Shown one piece after another: positions 59,616-64,000 of a stretch of 64,000 nucleotides of DNA (position 1 is the first letter of the stretch; each line of letters begins with the position of its first letter). Source of the DNA: Leptospira terpstrae serovar Hualin str. LT 11-33 = ATCC 700639 (lineage in GTDB: Bacteria > Spirochaetota > Leptospiria > Leptospirales > Leptospiraceae); the NCBI RefSeq assembly GCF_000332495.1, contig NZ_AOGW02000015.1, positions 2,501 to 66,500 on the forward strand, in the 5' to 3' direction. The translations under genes were made by a program, and so were the position numbers. The notes beneath the pieces are model-generated. The model did no database searches. It was not told the DNA's origin and saw only the letters and a program-made list of their open reading frames with translations.

Positions 59616-60076
59616 GGTTCATTCACCCATGGGCTGGAAATATATCTAGGTTTATTTGTGCTTTTGGCCCGGAAGTAATGTTTTATGTCCGGACGAATGT
59701 CCATGGATAATATTTCTTTGGTGGTAAAATATCCGAATCCAGAAATTGCTTTTTCCTTTGGATTTAGGATCGGTAACAAATCCTTTACTTTCGTTAAAAA
59801 AACGATTTGGATCAAGTGGCGTTTTTTATTTGGATCAATGGATTCATTTAAAAAAATAAATTCCATTTGGCTTACTTCCAGAGACAACTCTTCATTTAGT
59901 TCTCGTTTGAGTGCCTCTTCTCCTGACTCACCAAATTCAATCCCACCACCGGGAAGTAACCAATACCCCGATTGTTTTTTTTGCTGTTGTACAAGTAAAA
60001 TTTTACCCTTTGGATCTTGGATGAGGGCTGCAACGCGAACCCGCATCGATTTGGATTTTATTAAAAAGTCGATCAT
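59612..60076 (-). CDS. Nudix hydrolase
   Basis: 154 residues from the ATG at 60076, which overlaps the rnc stop (ATGA). A longer frame to 60172 would overlap rnc by 100 bases. The Nudix box is complete apart from its last Gly: GGGIEFGESGEEALKREL then NEELSL. It cleaves a nucleoside diphosphate linked to another group; the substrate cannot be told. It is coupled to rnc and aroB. Confidence 0.88.
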   Translation of the reverse strand: MIDFLIKSKSMRVRVAALIQDPKGKILLVQQQKKQSGYWLLPGGGIEFGESGEEALKRELNEELSLEVSQMEFIFLNESIDPNKKRHLIQIVFLTKVKDLLPILNPKEKAISGFGYFTTKEILSMDIRPDIKHYFRAKSTNKPRYISSPWVNEP

Positions 60077-60801
60077 AGTATTTTTAGAAATCGTAAAGCG
60101 GCTTTTGCTGCCATCTGTTCTGCCCGACGTTTGTTCTTTCCATCTCCGCTTGCCTGAAAATGATTTTCGCAAGCAACAGAAATAAGGAACTCTTTGTCGT
60201 GGTCAGGACCCTCTTCTTTCATAACGGAATACTCTGGTAATTTTTTCCATTTCTTTTGGCAAAATTCCTGCAAAATGGTTTTATAATCTTTTGTCTCTTC
60301 AGCGTCATCCACATCCCTTTCCATGATCTGAAAGTGGGGAGTAAGAAATTTACGACAACTCTCGAGTCCCTGGTCGAGATACAAGGCCCCTAGAAAGGCT
60401 TCAAAGCAGTCTGCTTGGAGATTGGTATTAGATTCCCCCTTTTCCCTCTCTCCTCTGCCTAGAAGCAAAAAATCAGGGAAATGGTAAGATCTGGCAAGCT
60501 TGGCAATGGCAGGGGCAGAAACCATTTTACTTTTTAATTTGGCAAGTTTTCCCTCTTTTCCTTTTGGGAGGGATCTGTATAAAAATTCGGCTGCAAGGAT
60601 ACCGAGAACGGAGTCACCTAAAAACTCTAGACGTTCATTATCAGAAAGATAACGATCCGAGTCCTCGTTTGCAAAAGACCTATGAACAAATGCTAGGTGG
60701 AGGAGGGAAATATCCTGAAACTTAGTTTTGGTAAGAGATTGAAGTTCTTTGAGAGAGGAAATTCTTTCGGGAGGAAGTTTAATACGAATCGAGTCGGACA
60801 A
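60073..60801 (-). CDS. rnc: ribonuclease III
   Basis: 242 residues. Catalytic signature NERLEFLGDSVLGILAAEFL, second acidic cluster ADCFEAFLGALYLDQG, and a C-terminal double-stranded RNA-binding domain (YKTILQEFCQ, KRRAEQMAAKAAL). It processes rRNA precursors and other structured RNAs. It follows acpP with a GC hairpin between. Confidence 0.96.
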   Translation of the reverse strand: MSDSIRIKLPPERISSLKELQSLTKTKFQDISLLHLAFVHRSFANEDSDRYLSDNERLEFLGDSVLGILAAEFLYRSLPKGKEGKLAKLKSKMVSAPAIAKLARSYHFPDFLLLGRGEREKGESNTNLQADCFEAFLGALYLDQGLESCRKFLTPHFQIMERDVDDAEETKDYKTILQEFCQKKWKKLPEYSVMKEEGPDHDKEFLISVACENHFQASGDGKNKRRAEQMAAKAALRFLKIL

Positions 60802-60812
60802 GGTACAAAGAT

Positions 60813-60844
60813 CCGGGTTCCTCTATTCGGGGAACCCGGTTTTT
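60813..60844 (+). terminator. hairpin between acpP and rnc with U-tract on the opposite strand
   Basis: CCGGGTTCC (60813-60821) pairs with GGAACCCGG (60831-60839), followed by TTTTT on the plus strand. On the minus strand, where acpP and rnc are read, only ATCTTTG follows. As drawn it is an intrinsic terminator for plus-strand transcripts; on the minus strand it may be an RNase III cut site or partial attenuator. Confidence 0.5.
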
Positions 60845-60854
60845 GGATTGGGAA

Positions 60855-61088
60855 TTACCCCTTAAGTTTATCGATGAATTTAATTACATCGCCTACGGTT
60901 TGGATTTTTTCTGCGTCTTCATCAGAAATCTCCACACCAAACTCTTCTTCAAGAGCCATAACTAGTTCAACTGTATCAAGAGAGTCAGCACCAAGATCAT
61001 TGATGAAGTGAGCTTCAGGTGTAACTTCTGATTCATCAACACCAAGTTGTTCTACGATGATTGACTTAATTTTTTCGAAATCTGCCAT
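60855..61088 (-). CDS. acpP: acyl carrier protein
   Basis: 77 residues, acidic. The phosphopantetheine site is Ser36 in [10 protein letters not shown]. The start has a strong GGAGGA. It carries growing acyl chains for fatty acid and lipid A synthesis. It lies upstream of rnc in the order acpP-rnc, common in bacteria. Confidence 0.97.
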   Translation of the reverse strand: MADFEKIKSIIVEQLGVDESEVTPEAHFINDLGADSLDTVELVMALEEEFGVEISDEDAEKIQTVGDVIKFIDKLKG

Positions 61089-61141
61089 TTTATATCCTCC
61101 AGGCCACTGTTAATCAGTGGGGCAAGTGTTAAATCGTTTTC

Positions 61142-61174
61142 CGCTAGGTATATATGTACGCCTAGCGTTTTTTT
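61142..61174 (+). terminator. hairpin with seven T on the plus strand upstream of acpP
   Basis: CGCTAGG (61142-61148) and CCTAGCG (61161-61167) form a perfect 7-bp stem, followed by TTTTTTT (61168-61174). No plus-strand gene ends here. It would block antisense transcription into the lipoprotein side, end a small RNA, or form part of the acpP leader if acpP is transcribed from further upstream. Confidence 0.45.
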
Positions 61175-61385
61175 AAAATGAAATTGTCGGAATTTTTGGC
61201 AAGTCTAAATAGATTATTTTCCTCTTGAAACCTTTGACATCATTCTAACATCACCTAACATATATTAACTTGGTTTGAAATCGTCCGATTTGCTGAGAAA
61301 AGAGAACAGAAGGCCTCAGCTTCCAGGCAATTTCCAAAATCCTGGCCTGATTTCCAATCCATTGCTCTATTTTAACAGATTTAAC

Positions 61386-61401
61386 TTCTGCTATAGCAGA
61401 A
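61386..61401. promoter_or_regulatory. perfect 16-bp palindrome upstream of the third rhodanese-fold lipoprotein
   Basis: TTCTGCTATAGCAGAA reads the same on both strands. It lies 67 bases before the ATG. The TTCTG/CAGAA arms resemble the inner arms of the hairpin upstream of the paralogue at 37429, so a shared regulator or RNA element is possible. Confidence 0.4.
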
Positions 61402-61467
61402 ACGGCTTCCCTTATCCCTACCTTATTCAGAAAACAATTCCAAGAATATTTTTTTAAGGAGAACTCC

Positions 61468-62961
61468 ATGATTCAAAAATGGACTCGAACACTCGCAACT
61501 TCCCTCCTACTTTCCTTCTCGGTATCCTGTGCAGAAAAGAAAGAAGACAACAACACTCTACTGGCAGGACTACTTTTATTTGCTGCCAACCAAATCAAAG
61601 TGAATACAGCTAGTGATTTGGTAAACGAATCGGCAGATGATTATAACCAAAACAATTGGGGTCTGATTACACCGCAAACTTTGGCTCGATTTCAAAGTAA
61701 CTGGCAGGCAAACAAACCAAGCCATATTACAGGAAACCTAATCATATTACAAACCGATGCAGCAGACCGCGTGGCAGGTGGTGCCGCTTCCCCATACGTC
61801 GCAGAAAATCCAAGCCAAGGCGTTTATGTCTATCTATTGGATGATTACAAACCAGTGGATTTACCAAGTGGCGGATTTCGATTCAACCAAACAAGAGATA
61901 CAGGACTTTTTTCCAGTTCAGTACGTTACCAAGCTAATGGAGCTTTTGTGGATGATTGGCTAAAAACTTTTGGAATCAATCTTTCTAAAGACTTAGTTGT
62001 CTTTGCTGTGGGAACAGGAAACGGAATCACCGCTGGTGCCTATCCTGCCAAAGCAGTGGGAGCTGGTGCCGTACAAGATGTAACACGAGGAGTTTATTGG
62101 TTACGTTATTGGGGTGCAGACATTAAAAACCTCGCCATCCTCAATGGAAACCTGAACAAAAAAGCAACTGGTGCAGGAATTGCTCTATCTACAAGTCGTT
62201 CAGGAATCAACTTAGAACGAAATGCAGGATTTTCAGTAAAACAACTCCGTGTGGATAACACAGTCCTAACCTTAGGTTTAGAAGATGTATATGAGATAGC
62301 AAAAACCGGAGGAGCAGCAACAATTGCCGGACTTACATCTAAACAACAGATCATTGATGCAAGGCCAGCAGCACAGTATGATGGGACAGCCCAAGGATTA
62401 AATGTTGCACGAAACGCTCTAGTTGTGAATCCAGCAAGCGCAGCTTATATCACAACTTCCTACCAATCTTCTGGGGCACCGTCTGCAACAGCAGGGAACC
62501 AAACATTTGTTCCTTTTGAAGGAAGTATCAAATCCTCAAAAACATTCCCTTGGGCTGACTTACTCAGAGACAATGCAGACGGCTATGAGTTCTTAGACAA
62601 AGCAGCAATCAAAACACTTTTTGATACTACTCGTGCTGTTTACACACCAGGAACTACCATTGTCAGCCAATGCCGTACAAACTTTGAAGCACAAGTAAAT
62701 GGATTTGCTTCTTTAAATATCCTCGGATATCCAACTGTATATTATGATGGATCCCTTGTGGAATGGACCGCACTTGTCGCAGGACATGGAACAGGAGCGG
62801 TAAACCAAGTTCCAGCTGATTTTAAATGGAGAACTGATACCTCAAGTATTTCCAACTTCCTTTGGTATAACGAACCAACACATGTAGTTCGACCGACAGT
62901 CAATCTCACGGCAACCACCACAAAAAAATTCATCCAAGAAGATAAGGCTTACAAGTTCTAA
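61468..62961 (+). CDS. rhodanese-fold lipoprotein, third copy
   Basis: 497 residues. Lipoprotein signal ends SFSVSCAEK (Cys21). It shares the opening (IKVNTASDLVNES, NNWGLITPQTLARF), first domain (FGINLSKDLVVFA, LRYWGADIKNLAILNG) and second domain (IIDARPAAQYDG, FEGSIKSSKTF, YYDGSLVEW) with the copies at 37429 and 40196. Cys402 is in CRTNFE, so the nucleophile is kept but the loop's last Arg is lost. AAGGAGA precedes the ATG. It is a single gene ending in a good terminator. Confidence 0.84.
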   Translation: MIQKWTRTLATSLLLSFSVSCAEKKEDNNTLLAGLLLFAANQIKVNTASDLVNESADDYNQNNWGLITPQTLARFQSNWQANKPSHITGNLIILQTDAADRVAGGAASPYVAENPSQGVYVYLLDDYKPVDLPSGGFRFNQTRDTGLFSSSVRYQANGAFVDDWLKTFGINLSKDLVVFAVGTGNGITAGAYPAKAVGAGAVQDVTRGVYWLRYWGADIKNLAILNGNLNKKATGAGIALSTSRSGINLERNAGFSVKQLRVDNTVLTLGLEDVYEIAKTGGAATIAGLTSKQQIIDARPAAQYDGTAQGLNVARNALVVNPASAAYITTSYQSSGAPSATAGNQTFVPFEGSIKSSKTFPWADLLRDNADGYEFLDKAAIKTLFDTTRAVYTPGTTIVSQCRTNFEAQVNGFASLNILGYPTVYYDGSLVEWTALVAGHGTGAVNQVPADFKWRTDTSSISNFLWYNEPTHVVRPTVNLTATTTKKFIQEDKAYKF

Positions 62962-62983
62962 TCTCTTTCCCAGTTTACACTTG

Positions 62984-63015
62984 GTCTCCTGGCATCTGCC
63001 GGGAGACATTCTTTT
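62984..63015 (+). terminator. intrinsic terminator after the third rhodanese-fold lipoprotein
   Basis: GTCTCCTGGC (62984-62993) pairs with GCCGGGAGAC (62998-63007), ten pairs with one G-T, around an ATCT loop, followed by ATTCTTTT. It lies 22 bases past the stop. Confidence 0.75.
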
Positions 63016-63059
63016 GAAATTCCCTTTGCAAGAATGTTTTTCCTAGTCAGTTTGTCTTT

Positions 63060-64000
63060 ATGGCAAGGAACGAAAAAGAAGAATCCATCCAAATTGGATT
63101 TAGAGAAACCATCACCCTAGTAGTACCATATTTTCAGAAAAAAATTTGGGGCCAGATCAAAGCAGTCGTCTGGATTGTCTTATACCTTGCGCTCTTTCAA
63201 TTATTTATTTTACGAATCCCTATCAAAGAAGCTGGCCTCATCGCCTTGGGAATCTCTGCTGTAGTCCTAGGTCTCACATTTTTTTTAGAAGGATTGTTTC
63301 TTGGACTTATGCCCTTGGGTGAGGCCTTAGGATTACGATTGCCACAAAAATTAGGAATCTTTAGCATCATGTTATTTTCTGTTTTTATGGGAGTTGGGGC
63401 AACTCTTGCCGAACCTGCCATATCCATACTACGTGCATGCGGTAGTAAAGTTCTACCTTGGGAGGCACCTCTCCTTTACTTTTTACTCAATGAAGGATCT
63501 CTTTATCTTTATTTATCCATAGCCATCGGTGTGGGAATTTCAGTAGTGTTTGGGATGTTGCGATTTTTATTTGGATTTTCTTTGATGAGGATCCTTGTCC
63601 CAACCATATTTATATTGTTAGGTGTAAGTATTTACGCCTATTTCGATGAAAACTTAAAATTCATTTCAGGATTAGCTTGGGATTCAGGTGCCGTCACCAC
63701 AGGACCCGTGACAGTTCCTCTGGTAGTGGCTTTAGGTATTGGAATCTCTAAGGTTGCTGAAAAAAACGAACAAAGCAGCGCCTATGGAGTTGTGACTCTT
63801 GCTTCTCTTTTCCCAGTGCTCTCTGTATTTCTTGTGGGAATGTATTTTTCAAATCAATTACCCAAACCAATGCCAGAAGAAACTTTTTTCAAACAAGGCA
63901 TCACTTTAGCGCAAGCAAAACTACTGCTTGGTGATTCCCATTGGACTTCTCCTATAAAAAAAGTATCCTTACCGAAAACTACTTCTGCACCGGAATTATA
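63060..64000 (+). CDS. DUF1538 family membrane protein (partial, runs off the window)
   Basis: At least 313 residues; the frame is open to the last base. Several membrane helices. The DUF1538 signatures are clear: PLGEALGLRLP, GVGATLAEPAISIL, and in the second half WDSGAVTTGPVTVPLVVALGIG. The family is thought to be membrane transport-related, with two repeated halves. No strong ribosome site lies before the ATG at 63060, so the start is provisional. It begins 45 bases after the terminator of the lipoprotein gene. Confidence 0.82.
   Translation, partial: MARNEKEESIQIGFRETITLVVPYFQKKIWGQIKAVVWIVLYLALFQLFILRIPIKEAGLIALGISAVVLGLTFFLEGLFLGLMPLGEALGLRLPQKLGIFSIMLFSVFMGVGATLAEPAISILRACGSKVLPWEAPLLYFLLNEGSLYLYLSIAIGVGISVVFGMLRFLFGFSLMRILVPTIFILLGVSIYAYFDENLKFISGLAWDSGAVTTGPVTVPLVVALGIGISKVAEKNEQSSAYGVVTLASLFPVLSVFLVGMYFSNQLPKPMPEETFFKQGITLAQAKLLLGDSHWTSPIKKVSLPKTTSAPEL

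Larger units (their letters stand above)
61089..61467. other. 379-base divergent intergenic region between acpP and the third rhodanese-fold lipoprotein
   Basis: It holds both promoters and three palindromes. CCACTG/CAGTGG (61104-61120) sits just before the acpP ribosome site. CGCTAGG/CCTAGCG (61142-61167) is described separately. TTCTGCTATAGCAGAA (61386-61401) is a perfect 16-base palindrome 67 bases before the lipoprotein start. A TTGACA occurs near 61234 on the plus strand without a convincing -10. CCAGG/CCTGG (about 61322-61345) forms another short stem. Confidence 0.5.

Noticed and set aside
60077..60172. Longer Nudix start overlapping rnc
   Set aside because: A 100-base overlap with the conserved rnc 3' end; the ATG at 60076 forms an ATGA coupling.

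Overview
The window looks like a chromosomal stretch from a Leptospira species, more probably a saprophytic than a pathogenic one. Evidence: AT-rich DNA; a 23S rRNA gene whose 5' end has no 16S or tRNA partner in view; spirochaete-style lipoproteins with relaxed lipoboxes; an export-apparatus operon starting with a long FliY-type fliN; and the lipid A gene lpxD. The genus is an inference from gene content and style, and the species cannot be fixed from the sequence alone.

Layout. 1-5504: 5' end of 23S rRNA (minus strand), a 1.2 kb gene-free stretch, then a 1123-residue modular surface lipoprotein. 5505-16615: envelope proteins, a CsgG-like lipoprotein, Dps, two alpha/beta hydrolases, an SH3 protein, an aspartate aminotransferase, a bacterial XPB helicase and DusA. 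16626-23715: flagellar export operon fliY-fliO-fliP-fliQ-fliR-flhB-flhA, mostly joined by ATGA stop/start overlaps, with dusA trailing. 23811-29889: a DUF971 protein, an unusual fusion of an amino-acid/cation symporter with phosphatidylserine decarboxylase, a beta-barrel protein, three small genes, lpxD and an OmpA-like protein.

29886-42878 is the most distinctive region. A minus-strand operon (exported two-domain rhodanese, pentahaem cytochrome c, GT2, GT-C, DUF2064) faces a plus-strand block (DUF4395 protein, second GT-C, XRE-cupin regulator, rhodanese-fold lipoprotein, small exported protein, outer-membrane barrel, second rhodanese-fold lipoprotein with a lost active-site Cys, pentahaem lipoprotein cytochrome). 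A third rhodanese-fold lipoprotein lies at 61468. I read this as a candidate periplasmic or surface sulfur/electron-transfer system that I cannot match to a described one.

42838-54814: a trans-sulfuration enzyme, a MacAB-like ABC exporter with adaptor, mtaB, a TPR protein, clpC, a compact McsA-McsB-like fusion just upstream of clpC, and a LolCD-type exporter, all on the minus strand. 54875-64000: two unknown membrane-linked proteins, a MORN-repeat lipoprotein, a MscS channel, aroB, a Nudix hydrolase, rnc, acpP, the third rhodanese-fold lipoprotein, and a DUF1538 membrane protein that runs off the window end.
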